This document shows positions 11,873 through 22,138 of a DNA stretch of 64,000 nt, piece by piece. Under the pieces are notes generated by a model that made no database searches, was not told the origin of the DNA, and saw only the letters and a list, made by a program, of their open reading frames with translations. The stretch's first letter is position 1. Each line of letters begins with the position of its first letter. The DNA lies in contig OZ231128.1 of assembly GCA_965153355.1 (NCBI GenBank), forward strand, positions 41,230,001-41,294,000, given 5' to 3'. Both the position numbers and the translations under genes were made by a program. This DNA comes from Flaccisagitta enflata. Lineage: Eukaryota; Chaetognatha; Sagittoidea; Aphragmophora.

Positions 11873-12229
11873 ATTTTTCCAAGCTTCCGGGGAGCACACA
11901 TTTCCCCTATAAAATTTCCGACACACCTTCCCCCCCCCTCCCTAACGCTGATTATGCTGTGTTCAACAGTTTTTTATATTGTAGATGATGGAAAAAACTA
12001 TTGTGAAATGCTAGAATGACACTGCTCATTGCCCAAAGAAGATTCCGGCCATTTTACAAACTTTTATGAGATTTAAAAGGTAAAATGATAACATAATCTG
12101 CTAATGTCAATTGTGCCCAAGGGCCAAGGCCTTGCCTCAACTTCATGAGGCACTTATTAGAGAAGATAAGCGGATTAGGGAAAATTTGAAGAAAGGAAAC
12201 AACAAACCAACAAACAAACAAAACTTCCT

Positions 12230-12385
12230 TTTTATCTTTATCTCTTTCTCTTTCTGTCTCTTCTTTTCTTTCTTTCTTCCTTTCATTCTTTCATACTTTT
12301 TGATATTTCTTTCTTTCTTCAGTTATTTCTTCCTCCCACTATTTCTTTCTTTTTTTCTTTCTTCTTTTTTTCTTTTTTTCTCTCT

Positions 12386-12424
<39 letters not shown>
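12230..12424. repeat. (TTTC)n pyrimidine tract
   Basis: T/C-only tract ending in a clean (TTTC) run at 12387-12424. Confidence 0.9.
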
Positions 12425-12526
12425 CTTTTGTTATCAACTTCCCTTGTTTCCCTTCCAAGAATTTCCGACGTAACTCTTGCCTTTCCGAGGAGCGGCGCTC
12501 CCCGCTCCTCCACAATGTGTATGTCT

Positions 12527-12527
<1 letters not shown>

Positions 12528-12603
<76 letters not shown>

Positions 12604-12620
12604 ACACACACACACACACA
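12528..12620. repeat. (CA)n microsatellite
   Basis: About 35 CA units plus an interrupted tail. (CAGA)/(CAAA) repeats follow at 12738-12858. Confidence 0.95.
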
Positions 12621-12823
12621 TACAGACGGATATGGACAATATTACATACTGAGTGAAAGTGAGGGATATTGTTCCACCTATCATACGTGATACGTATAAA
12701 CTAACGTACACAAATACACACATGTAAACACACACACAGACTCACACACAGACTCACACACAGACAGACAGACAGACAGACAAACAAACAAAAAAACCAA
12801 AAAACCAACAAACAAACAAAGAA

Positions 12824-12862
<39 letters not shown>

Positions 12863-12933
12863 ATCACACACTCACGAGACAAAGTCATGACAAAAACCAA
12901 CCCCAGTCCCCACACCACAGCGTCTCTTAAAAC

Positions 12934-13139
12934 CTCGTTGGTCGCGGGCATTTCATCAAACTCCTCTTCAAGGATAGCAGCTTCAAGTAGGCCGATTCCG
13001 TCATCTCCACCTCCATCGTCGTCATTGTCGTCGTCGTCACCTCCACCATCGTCACCTCCATCATCCTCATCGTCATCGAAATCGCCGCCATCGCCGCCGG
13101 CACTTTCTTCATCGTCATCGTCGTCGCCCTCGTCATCAC
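12934..13139 (-). CDS. acidic exon, 3' boundary uncertain
   Basis: The exon follows an AG at 13140-13141 and enters in phase 1, compatible with the phase-1 end of exon 16325-16415. It encodes long Asp/Gly/Glu runs (GDDEGDDDDDEESAGG, then DDGGDDGGGDDDDNDDDGGG) and a more complex end, LLEAAILEEEFDEMPATNE. The next exon (11339-11609) needs a phase-0 exit; the phase-0 donor I can offer, GTTTTA at 12928-12933, is weak. A stronger GTGAGT further on is in phase 1 and would only suit a direct jump to 9997-10202 or 8407-8753. The acceptor pyrimidine tract is also poor. Coding is likely from composition; the splice model is not settled. Confidence 0.45.
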
Positions 13140-13261
13140 CTTTCAAGTAGATGGTTTTACATTTAATTAGATGAGCACTGACCCATCTGCGGCGATACGC
13201 CCTCTTCGCCCTCGGATCCTTCAGCTACTACTATCGAGTTGCCCGCCTGGGCTTGTTTATT

Positions 13262-13367
13262 CGTGTGATATCAGAAGAGGCCTAATGGACTGACTGACCG
13301 ACGGACGGACAGACGGACGGACGGACAGACCCTCTTAAAGAGATGCGATGACGCATCTAAAAATAAA
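13262..13367 (+). repeat. GGAC microsatellite plus double-hairpin end
   Basis: GACTGACCGACGGACGG-type repeat, then GACAGACC, the small palindrome CTCTTAAAGAG, the hairpin GATGCG-ATGA-CGCATC (13342-13357) and TAAAAA. Best-preserved copy of the dispersed family. Confidence 0.75.
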
Positions 13368-13440
13368 GCCGCACCCTATTATGGGTTGAAAAAAAATATA
13401 AAACAAATTATTTGAATTTTTTTTCTGTTGAAGTGATTTT

Positions 13441-13690
13441 GAAGATTTTCAAATTTTCTTTCATTCTAGACCAACCCAAGGTCTGTATCTCAAACAGTTT
13501 TGGAGCTGGAGCTTGTCAAAGTGATCTTCTATTTTGTAATATACTGGTTTTTTCAATATGTTGGCAAAACTGATAACAGCAATGTTTTTACTCATTCTTA
13601 TGCCATTTCTAAATGAATAAAGCTAGAATTGCTAGATTGGATCTAAATGAAAGATCATTCCAAGAGCTTTTAATACGACAATTTTCCTTT
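13441..13690 (+). repeat. dispersed repeat shared with 62882-63125
   Basis: TTTTCTTTCATTCTAGACCA, GAGCTTGTCAAA, GCCATTTCTAAATGAATAAA and GCTAGAA words occur in the same order at 62882-63125 with moderate divergence. Confidence 0.7.
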
Positions 13691-13821
13691 TATAAGTGCG
13701 GCTTTTTTATTGAATCGAGTAGTATCACGATGCTTGTCCCAATATCTTCTTTGGATTCCCTTTGCCTCATCATTTACAGACATGTACGTACGGCAACAAA
13801 ATGCAATGGAGCCTCGACTTA

Positions 13822-14579
13822 CACCGTCTTTAGATCGATTTGAAATATGTAAAACCTTTATAACTTCTAAACTACCGGGAAAAAAGTGTTCAAATTTTCA
13901 GTGAATATTGGTAACATATGACGGTTTTGTTATGTAAAAGATGAGATATGGGTACTGAATAATTGGGGCACAGCAAAACACTGAAAAGAACACCCATTTT
14001 TTGAGCCACTGAAATTTTTCTCTGGCTTTTTTCAAAGAGTCGTCTTTCTTTGCTTGTTATTACCAAGCATATCAACCTAAAACCTTAAGATTGGTTTCAA
14101 ATGATCAATAATTACTTAAAGTTAACACATAAACTGTTGACTTTGAGAAAATTTTGATATCTAGTGGGATTTTCATCGATTTTTGATGATTTTTGAGGAA
14201 ATTGTGAGTGCCTAACAAGAAAAATCATCATAATTTTCACAAAAATAATGAAATCAATTTTCAAGCAAAACGGAAGTCTATGAATTATCATCTGTAATCT
14301 AAAAGTGTTCTTAGAGTTCCAGTTCCATTCATTTGGAATTTACAGGCAGAAAATTACAAGCTTCTTTGAAAAAAAGGTTAGAAAAAGTTGATTTTGCTCC
14401 GAAATAGGCCATTCTTTCAGTGTTATGCAATTCCCAAGATCTAAAGTACTAAGATCTGAGGTTTGACAGAGTAAAACCGTCACATCTTAGCAACATTCAC
14501 TGAAAATTTGGAGACTTTTTGCTCAGAAATGTAGGAGTTATAAAGGTTTTGCATATTTCAATTCGATCTAAAGACGGTG
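13822..14579. mobile_element. foldback element with ~125-bp arms flanked by TA
   Basis: Left arm from CACCGTCTTTAGATCG; right arm ends CGATCTAAAGACGGTG, its reverse complement, with further matches (CCTTTATAACT, TTTTCAGTGAAT, TGACGGTTTT). TA stands on both sides (13820-13821, 14580-14581), as for Tc1/mariner-type insertions. No transposase inside. Confidence 0.65.
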
Positions 14580-14585
14580 TAGCAC

Positions 14586-15040
14586 ACTTTCTTATTAAAT
14601 TTATCATAATCTTATATCAAATTGAGATGAGACCCATCTTTGATCTAAGGTTGTACATTTGACTGATTTTTTTTTTTATAAATTGGAATATAAGACCTAC
14701 AATCTAAGACCGAAAATTAAAAACGTGCGGGGAAGTTCCTTGTCGCACATCCACGGCTACAGAACCGCTGTTAACAGATGGTAACATGGAATATTGTTTG
14801 ATGTGTTTTAATCTTCTGGAAGTCAAATTAGAGACTTCAGTAGGGTGTAGAAATGAGGAATAATAGTATTTGATACACACGTTCACTGACACTGTATCAT
14901 ATAAGTAATGTCTTACCAGTTTACAAATTGTTTAAACGTGTAAAAAAGTCAATCATAACAAGTTAGCAAATAACAAAAAAGTTAATAGCAAGAATAAGGA
15001 TTAACAAAACATCTCAACATTAACTGGTCCCACGATAATC
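14586..15040. other. no gene recognised
   Basis: AT-rich sequence, no repeat or coding signal seen. Confidence 0.45.
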
Positions 15041-15390
15041 AGGGAGAAGAGGACGCATCAGTTGACAAAAATATCACTCCGACAGAAGTCCAATATTATT
15101 GCACGCACCTTACCGCGTAAGACAGATGGCGTATTAAGCAAGGAAAGGCACACTGCAGAAAATCGGCGGTTGGCGGTTTTGTCTCAAACAAAAGATCACT
15201 GCAGCGCAGAAAAGTACTTCAAAACAGAAAATTCCCTCGTTGGACGGTTGAAAAAAAAAGAACAAAACAAATGTCATGGGGAAATGTAAATAAAAAGCCT
15301 GTCATCCGCGCAGCGTTTTAAGTAGTTATTGTCAATGCCGCTGTCGAAAAGCGCCAAAAACTGCGTTTTTAGGAAGGGTGTAAGGGATGG

Positions 15391-15447
15391 ACGGACGGAC
15401 ATAAGGACACACTTTTTAATAGAGATGCGATGACGCACTTTAAAAAA
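15391..15447 (+). repeat. hairpin end of the dispersed GGAC family
   Basis: GGACGGACGGACATAAGGAC, then GAGATGCG-ATGA-CGCACTTTAAAAA; one stem base is changed. A further fragment GAGGACGCATC stands at 15049-15059. Confidence 0.6.
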
Positions 15448-15629
15448 AAATGGAGGAGACAAACATGTTTAGGGCTCCTGCTAGATAGTGAACATTTGAG
15501 GTGAGTAGGAGTGTGAAACAGCCATATGTTGATGTGTATAACTAGAATTAAGTAGTGCTACCCCTCACTCCTGAGTCCTGACCAGCCAGCAAAACTTTCT
15601 CTTTCTATGATATGTCTGTTTTAGCTGTC

Positions 15630-15641
15630 TGTCCGCCTCTC

Positions 15642-15696
<55 letters not shown>
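15630..15696. repeat. (CT)n microsatellite
   Basis: Imperfect then perfect CT run. Confidence 0.9.
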
Positions 15697-15700
<4 letters not shown>

Positions 15701-15990
15701 CTTTTTTCAACGGTTAGATATAGAAATAGTTCCCATGATGATTACATGATGGCAGAAATGCCAAAAGATACACATTTCACAAGCAACAAGAGTGTGTAAA
15801 GAAACAAGAAGAATCCCCCCAAAAATCAGTACTGCTCGAGCAGTCAGACCACCAATATGGAAAAAAAACCGGGGTTAATCCAACCAAACACAGTCAAAAG
15901 ATCAGAGGTCAAAAGGCAACAAACGCAAAAAGTCAAAACAAATGGCCTAACAGCCTTCATCAAGCGAAAGAAGGAGAAAAAATTCCCGCC

Positions 15991-16090
15991 ATTTTTAGTT
16001 GCGGACACGCAACTCTATAAGAGGCTCTGTCCGTCAGTCTGTCCGTCAGTCCGTCCGTCGGTTCGTCGGTCCGTCCGTGAGCACGAGTCG
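15991..16090 (-). repeat. hairpin end plus GTCC microsatellite
   Basis: TTTTT, hairpin AGTTGCG-GACA-CGCAACT (15997-16014), palindrome CTCTATAAGAG, then GGCTCTGTCCGTCAGTCTGT and GTCCGTCC words. Same layout as 6908-6975 with a different stem sequence. Confidence 0.7.
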
Positions 16091-16324
16091 AAAAGTGGGA
16101 AAACAAGTGTTTTAGAGCCTTGATGAGTATGCGTCTGTGTTGGAAAGGGGGTTGAGTGAGGCGTGGATGAAGGTTAGCTGCCCCTGCCCACCCGTCCGCA
16201 ACGATATTGTGGCCCCGCGTCACTTGTTTCTCTTTGCAAGTTTGTGCTCGGTGAAATTGTAGATTGAACCTGTTTTTTTTATCTAAAAAAAAAGGCTTTT
16301 TTTTACTTCTTTTGCTTGTATTAC

Positions 16325-16415
16325 CTTCGGCAGAGGGCGGTTTTAAGGGATAAGCCTCGTTTGGATACAAATGTTTGTCGGGGTCGCGATTCGCCTCCTC
16401 GCCACCTTCGTTCAT
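16325..16415 (-). CDS. short internal exon (phase 0 to 1)
   Basis: Acceptor GGCGTCAG ends at 16416; donor GTAATA occupies 16319-16324. The 91-nt exon reads through as NEGGEEANRDPDKHLYPNEA and a PLKPPSAE end, without low-complexity bias, which favours real coding. Its phase-1 end fits exon 12934-13139. It is the exon nearest to the retrotransposon on this side. Its upstream partner (a phase-0 donor) is not identified; exon 40660-42637 ends in phase 2 and cannot join it directly, so at least one exon is missing from the model, or these belong to two genes. Confidence 0.5.
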
Positions 16416-16854
16416 CTGACGCCTGGGTTTGGGTCAGAGGAAAACAGGGAGAAGGAAAAGAAAAAAAAAAAAAGAAAAGGATAATGGGGCAAAAGTCGAG
16501 AGGGGATGGGTAGAAAAGATGGGGACAGGAAAGGGAGAGGAAAACAACAGGAAATTAGAAATGAGTAATGTTCAATTTGTTCTTACAATTGGTTTTACTC
16601 TTTTTCTCGATTAGGTTTGGTGATGGAATTGACTGATTGTGGAATTCTCTAAGGTTTCATTATACGTCTAAATGTCCAACACGGTTGACGCGAGCTTCTG
16701 GAATGTGATTCTGATCTGAGTTCCATGCTAGGCGCAAGAGATGTAATTCGTGAGGCGCCCACAAAGGAGCAACTTTACCAAACACAAACGCAGGCAGGAG
16801 CGCGCTCATCCAACCTTTAACAATCACAGTTATTGCAACCATTGATCCTCAACC

Positions 16855-16990
16855 CACACCGCGTCTACAATACCAACAACAACTACAACAGCGACAAGGA
16901 CAACACTAACAAAAAGAACAATAACAACGACTATGACGAAAACAACCAAGATAACTGCAACCAAAACGACTTCGACGACGGTTGATCCAA
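16855..16990. repeat. degenerate ACA/ACG triplet repeat
   Basis: ACAACAACTACAACAGCGAC-like triplets. Reads as Thr-rich on + and Val-rich on -. No splice sites chosen, so treated as a repeat. Confidence 0.5.
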
Positions 16991-17039
16991 TATTCAATCT
17001 AAATCTAGATATAGATGAGATTTCATTGTTTGAGATGAG

Positions 17040-17205
17040 AAACAAGCCCAGGCGGGCGACTCGATGCGTCGTCTGCGTGATATCAGAAGAGGCGTAACGG
17101 ACGGACAGACAGACAGATGGACGGACGGATGGATGGATGGACAGACGGATGGATGGACAGACGGGCGGACAGACCCACTCATAGAGATGCGATGACGCAT
17201 ACAAA
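17040..17205 (+). repeat. GGAC/GGAT microsatellite with hairpin end
   Basis: Begins with a 26-bp segment (17040-17065) that is present in inverted orientation at 13233-13258, then TGATATCAGAAGAGGC as in the copy at 13262-13281, then GGACGGACAGAC repeats and GAGATGCG-ATGA-CGCAT. Confidence 0.65.
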
Positions 17206-17382
17206 GAGATTGATTAGTTGAGAAAAAAAAGAGATTATCTTCATCAACCTCAACTGATGGAAGTTTCGCAAAAAATAGAGAAAAAATGAAATTATCAGGA
17301 GATAATTTGGAACGAATGATTGAACATCCGAAAAAGGTCATCCTCACGGGTCATCCTAGAGGTCGATAAAGGCCATAAAGCT

Positions 17383-18059
17383 TGAACTATGACTTAACTC
17401 TGATTAACCCGTTGACCTTGGCACTGGTCGTCGTTTTTTTTCTTCTACGTAATAACAATTTCCTGTAATGATCGGTTAAATACTCATGAGAGGCTTTCAG
17501 AGCAAAAAAAAGAAAAAAAATCAAGGTTAACAATGTAACATATCTTAGGATATTTTAGGAATTAGGATATTTGTTTATGTTGGAGGTGAATTTTCATCTT
17601 TTCAGGTCGGTTCTGTATAATGCCCATGTATGCTTTATAGACGCGGAATAGCGACACTGTAAGAGGCTGTGTCAGCTGTCCAATTGTCAGCTTGTCGGTC
17701 CGTCCGTACATTGGTTATCGTAAACCAATGTCAATAGAAATAGGCACGCCTGAACGCGAACGACCACCTCGAAGCCCCCAAACCAACCAATCCACGTAAA
17801 AGGACCTATCTGGTCACCCTAAAATGTGATAACTCTAATTTCATCCCCTGTCCACGATTCCAACCTTATGAGACTAGTGTATTTTAGCAGTGGTCAGTGG
17901 TTTGAGTGTGGTGGTCCGGACAAAGCCTGCGCAAGATGATGAAAGGCGTGAGGGGGCGGACAGGCGGACAGGCAGACAGAAAGACGACATAGGTTGCAGA
18001 GAAACAAAAGCGGATGTTGAAAACTTTTTGAGATTGTTTTAACTTTTTTATTTCTTACT
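17383..18059. other. flank of the retrotransposon; degenerate hairpin-family fragment
   Basis: Around 17641-17710, GACGCGGAATAGCGACACT, GTAAGAGGCTGTGTC and GTCGGTCCGTCC resemble a worn copy of the hairpin family; GGCGGACAGGCGGACAGG occurs at about 17955-17975. No gene seen. Confidence 0.4.
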
Positions 18060-18063
18060 GTTC

Positions 18064-18528
18064 TGTTGGAGGCTCTCTTACCGCTGCCATGACCTTTATA
18101 TCGCGTTGATATTATTATCAGTTCTGTGTCGTTACTTTGTCATTGCGTCATTATGATTATTGTCGTTGCTGTCATGATTATTAGCTGATGAATGTCGTTC
18201 ATTGATGATTCATAGGTCGTTCAGCGGTGACGCACGTGTTTACGAATACCTATCATGACTATGTTATAACTCTATCATTACTGAATCATACATTAAGAAC
18301 TGATATACACGCGTGGCAGCTTCTCTCCCTCCATTGAACATTATCATCATCATCATAACCGATCCTTACGTGCCTTGAATATAAAGCCTCTCTTCGTTCG
18401 TCCTTATATGTCATCTTTCTTCTCCCTCATGTGATCCAGAGAATACTTATATGTGCTCATAGATATTACGCGACTGTGGACTATGGGAGCTGATCTCCCC
18501 CGTTTCTCATCAAGGTACGCCCCCAATA
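18064..18528 (+). repeat. 5' LTR
   Basis: Begins TGTTGGAGGCTCTCTTACCG. Contains a TATA-like GAATATAAAGC at 18378-18388, suitable as the promoter of the element RNA, and near its end CAAGGTACGC (18511-18520), a possible splice donor. Matches 33176-33640 without indels. Confidence 0.93.
18378..18388 (+). promoter_or_regulatory. TATA-like box of the LTR promoter
   Basis: GAATATAAAGC lies about 140 bp before the LTR end; the same word is in the 3' LTR. Position and sequence suggest the U3 promoter. Transcription start is not determinable here. Confidence 0.45.
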
Positions 18529-18530
18529 GC

Positions 18531-18548
18531 TGGTGCTTCGTCCGATCT
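18531..18548 (+). other. primer-binding site
   Basis: TGGTGCTTCGTCCGATCT starts two bases after the LTR with the TGG that pairs with a tRNA CCA end. The matching tRNA is not identified. Confidence 0.6.
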
Positions 18549-19538
18549 CTAACGCCTTTGCTGTTAGAGTAGTTCCCTATCCGTCATCATTACGTCAGTT
18601 CGTCACCAGTTTGTGCTCTATCTTCGCTTCCCGATCTTCGCTGAACGGTTCGCTTGTGGTCGGCTGCCGACGCTTAGCACTCCTTAGTGTGGCCCGCCAT
18701 CGCCAGGATTCGCTTTTTACCGGGATTTCCCAATATAGATTATGGTGTCTCCGGGTGGCCGGTGCTTTGGAGCCCTTACGACGTTGTGGGCCTCTTTGAT
18801 CATTTGTGCTTCTGACCGGCGCTGATCGTCGACTATTTCCATAGATCCATCTTGAACATTTCGCTTATGTTCGTCCATGCATACGTAGGAAAGGCTTCTC
18901 GACCTCCCATCGCCGGACATGTCCGTCATATACGCACCCCCCGGGTGGACAGGTTCCGAGTTGAAACTCCATGCGTAAGAAAACACCGTGATCATTCGAC
19001 TTACTAGAGGTGGATCGACTTCGAGTGTTCTTGGGGAAATCTCTTCTGTGGCAAGAGAACACTCATCTCAGTCCCTGGAATTCTGCGTTACCCAGGGAGG
19101 GAGCCCACTCCTTTGGCGCCATTTATCCATACCTCGTTCAAAACTCCATCGTCATCCTCGCGGCCCTGCCCCAGAGCAGTTACGAGAGCTGCCTAGTCCG
19201 GATGTGGCGGAGCTTGATTGGTGGTTTCTGAACGTTTCATCGCTGATTTCTCCTCTTACACCACTGTCTCTATTCATCCTTCTTGCGTCCCTCTCTATCC
19301 GACCGGCTTGCGAACAACTCCTTTCCCCACCCGCCCTTGGTATTGAAGTTTGGTGGATTCTTCGTAGACACGTGCGCCACTTATCGGGAGCCGCTCTCCC
19401 TTTTACTAATGTAGCTTCGCCTTGTTATCATCTGTGTGCCCCGACACACATTTTACGCTTCATTTCTGCTTTGCACGGCGATACGTGCAATCTCATTGTT
19501 TTATCCATTTATTTTACGGAATTTCTCACTGCTAAATC
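18549..19538 (+). other. gag leader of the retrotransposon
   Basis: About 1 kb between primer site and gag. An open stretch 18988-19548 contains no in-frame ATG and overlaps the gag start in another frame, so I do not call it a gene. The leader may hold packaging signals, but none is recognisable. Confidence 0.5.
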
Positions 19539-22091
19539 ATGGACTTAGGATCATCACGAGGACCCCCACCTAATAACCACAGTGGGGCAGGTCTTCCAGC
19601 AGCCCATCCAGGAGGCCCCCTTGCTCCCCCACCGCCTGGGAGCCAAGGGGGATTACCGAATGGTCCTCATAACCCTCCCGCGCCAATTGGCAGCGCAGCT
19701 GCAGCGCTCATTTTAGCTCAAGGGGGCAACCAAGTTCCCCCACCGCCTGGGAATCATGGTCCATCAACAACCGCAAATCAACAACAGCCTCCAAACGGAG
19801 ACCCTCCCAACAGTGGTCATCAAGCTGGTCAAGCCAGAGCCCAGAGTGCCTCCAATGGTGTGAATTCTGCTGATCAGATGACACTTCTTGCACGTCGTAT
19901 GGACTCTCTGGCAGACACCATGAATGGTCTCATGCTGGCGCTAACGCCTCTTCTTACTCAGGCCCCTAACCTTACCGGGTGGCCACTTGGCAATAATCAG
20001 GCCGCCGGTGGGGTCCAGACGCCTAATTCGGGTACTGGCACTGGCTATGTGAGCAACCAACCAGCCTCAGCTGCAGGCGCCGTAATAACCAACTCCGGAG
20101 CAAACATTGGCAACAGTCAAGTTAACAACAGCCAGCCAGCATCCAACTCAGGTGCAAATACAGGCAACTTGGGCCTTTTCAATTCAGGCACGAGTGCGGC
20201 TAGCATCCAGGGTGTCAATAATCCAATTGTGGCACCAACAGGCCCACTTCCAGCTCAGGTCAGGGGCCCACCAGGGGCTGACCAGCAGCGGCCTGCTTCG
20301 ATATCCTTCCTTGAGAGCCGCATAGCAGGGATCAATGGACTGCCTGGCTTTGGCAACCCCCAACCTAGACAACCTCTCCTTGGCGGTGCCCTGCCAAGTG
20401 TCCCGGGGGTGAGACCATCAATTTACTCTCAACCAACCTCATCAGCCACAGGACCCGCATGGGCAAGCCACAGCACACCTCTGGGGAATTATGCCCAGCA
20501 GGGGCTGCCAAATCAGCTAGCCTCAGCACCTTTAGCCCATCCAACAGGTGCACAACAGGCCCATCCAATACAAGGCATACCTGCGTTTCTTCAACCTGGC
20601 AATCAGAACCAACCGCTGCAATCCTCCTTTGCAGTGCCAGCGTCAACAGCACAGGGGCCGCTCCCCTCTCCAGCCCCGTTTACAGCTCCATTCTCAGGAG
20701 CCCAAGGGAATACAGCCCAACCAGTCCTCCACACCCCTCAACACTTTCAGGCCACATCCAGGTTAAACCAAAAACCAACCAATGGCAGTGGCCCAAAGGG
20801 TGATGCTTACGACACGGAGGATGATGTCTTTCTGCCTTCGGGGAGTGATCATGGATCTAGAAGCCAAGGCCGTGGCCGCGCACGGGTCCGCGGTTGGGGA
20901 AGAGAGGACCGTGCTCAGACGCGTGACCCCGACTCAGGACCGGATGATCCGAATGATGAGTATGCAGAAAACAGACTAACCTTAGAGAAGGAGCCCAAGC
21001 GCATTGAGATTCAGGAGTATAACTCCAGTGGCAAGGTTGATTTTGACATCTGGGTTGGCAAGTATGAGAACGCAGTCAACCACGCTAAAAATCCCCACTC
21101 CAAGAAACGCCATCATAGGTACTGCCTGAAATTTCTGTCTATGTACCTGGACTCAAATGCCTACGTCATTTGGAAGAGAAGCATTCATAGAAGGACCAAT
21201 TGGGAAGAGCTGAAGAAGGAACTCCGTCGGGAGTTTGAAGACCCAATCATCAGGTCAGAATGGAAGGGTAACCTCAGGGCCTATGTGTGGGATGAGAACA
21301 AAGAGACCCTCCACACTTATTGCAGCAAGGTGAAACGCTATGTAGACACCTTTGAGGATGAGCTGGTGGATGGCTCCAAGGCCAAACTGGATCAGTACTA
21401 CCTTCGCTTCAAGAGTGGTCTGCCAGATGACTATCAAGATCAGGTCAGAATGGCCATGCCCACCCACAAGCAATCGATTGACAAGGCTTATGACGTGTGT
21501 CTTCGCTTTCAGGCCACCAAAAAGTCAAAAACCTCCAAATCAGACTGCGCTGCTGCAGTCACCTTTGAAGACCCTTCCATGCCAGCAAGAGTCACCCAAA
21601 ATGAGTCCAACATCATTCGGCTCAAAAACAGGCTGACCAAGTTGGAGCAGACACCCCAGACGAGCCAAACTGACTCCAAGCCGCAGTACTCCGGCAACAG
21701 ATATCGGGGCAGCTCCCCGGGGAGACTGCAAAGCAGGGGCAGTACGTCGGACGCCAACTCGGATGCCAGATCCACCGACAGGCTCAACCGCTACAGGAAC
21801 TGGAGGAAGAACAATCGAGGTGGCCATCGTTCAGGTTCTTACGGTCAGAACTCTGGCAGGGACTACAAGAGCCAAGATCAACAGAAAAGTAGTGGCCAGA
21901 CAAAATCCTTGGCGGCAGGCCTGGATGAATCAAGGGTGTCACAGACTGACATTGAGAGTGGAACTGAAGATCTCAACGACACAGTCCAGGACTACGTCGC
22001 ATTCTGTCGGGAGGAAGAAGAACAAAAATTTGCTGAATTTTGCGCCATGACTGATGAGGCTCGCACCCTGGCCAATCCGGGAAACTTTTAA
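19539..22091 (+). CDS. gag: Gag polyprotein of the LTR retrotransposon
   Basis: 850 codons. The ATG has a good context (A at -3, G at +4). Residues 1 to about 480 are Pro/Gln/Gly/Asn-rich and probably disordered, with Asn-Ser-Gly repeats. About 487-665 is the capsid-like core: FDIWVGKYENAV, then WEELKKELRREF, LHTYCSKVKRYVDTF and YYLRFKSGLPDDY, the usual retrotransposon gag helices. The C-terminus (about 750-780) is basic and Arg/Gly-rich. I find no CCHC zinc knuckle, so RNA binding is probably done by the basic stretch. It should form the particle and package the element RNA. Translation ends at TAA 22089-22091 just after a frameshift heptamer. Long for a Ty3/gypsy Gag because of the N-terminal extension. 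Confidence 0.9.
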   Translation: MDLGSSRGPPPNNHSGAGLPAAHPGGPLAPPPPGSQGGLPNGPHNPPAPIGSAAAALILAQGGNQVPPPPGNHGPSTTANQQQPPNGDPPNSGHQAGQARAQSASNGVNSADQMTLLARRMDSLADTMNGLMLALTPLLTQAPNLTGWPLGNNQAAGGVQTPNSGTGTGYVSNQPASAAGAVITNSGANIGNSQVNNSQPASNSGANTGNLGLFNSGTSAASIQGVNNPIVAPTGPLPAQVRGPPGADQQRPASISFLESRIAGINGLPGFGNPQPRQPLLGGALPSVPGVRPSIYSQPTSSATGPAWASHSTPLGNYAQQGLPNQLASAPLAHPTGAQQAHPIQGIPAFLQPGNQNQPLQSSFAVPASTAQGPLPSPAPFTAPFSGAQGNTAQPVLHTPQHFQATSRLNQKPTNGSGPKGDAYDTEDDVFLPSGSDHGSRSQGRGRARVRGWGREDRAQTRDPDSGPDDPNDEYAENRLTLEKEPKRIEIQEYNSSGKVDFDIWVGKYENAVNHAKNPHSKKRHHRYCLKFLSMYLDSNAYVIWKRSIHRRTNWEELKKELRREFEDPIIRSEWKGNLRAYVWDENKETLHTYCSKVKRYVDTFEDELVDGSKAKLDQYYLRFKSGLPDDYQDQVRMAMPTHKQSIDKAYDVCLRFQATKKSKTSKSDCAAAVTFEDPSMPARVTQNESNIIRLKNRLTKLEQTPQTSQTDSKPQYSGNRYRGSSPGRLQSRGSTSDANSDARSTDRLNRYRNWRKNNRGGHRSGSYGQNSGRDYKSQDQQKSSGQTKSLAAGLDESRVSQTDIESGTEDLNDTVQDYVAFCREEEEQKFAEFCAMTDEARTLANPGNF

Positions 22092-22138
22092 CCGACGAGA
22101 ATCAGGGGCCACCCTCTGTCGGTAAATCTGAGGCCCTT
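22079..22138 (+). promoter_or_regulatory. -1 ribosomal frameshift signal (slippery site plus pseudoknot)
   Basis: GGGAAAC at 22079-22085 lies in gag phase as G-GGA-AAC, the required X-XXY-YYZ layout, one codon before the gag stop. After 5 nt, stem 1 pairs 22091-22100 with 22115-22123 (ACCGAC with GTCGGT, AGA with TCT, one bulged G at 22097). Loop bases 22104-22110 (AGGGGCC) can pair with 22132-22138 (GGCCCTT, one G-U pair), giving an H-type pseudoknot with an 8-nt third loop. The -1 frame is open from 22058. GGGAAAC is a known retroviral frameshift heptamer; efficiency here is unknown. Confidence 0.8.

Noticed and set aside
13187-13260. Extra - strand exon reading EGSEGEEGV with a GTCAGT donor
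   Set aside because: Would require a 46-bp intron, and its upstream half is a dispersed repeat also found at 17040-17065.
18988-19548. 186-codon open frame ahead of gag
   Set aside because: No ATG anywhere in the frame and it overlaps gag; better seen as leader RNA.
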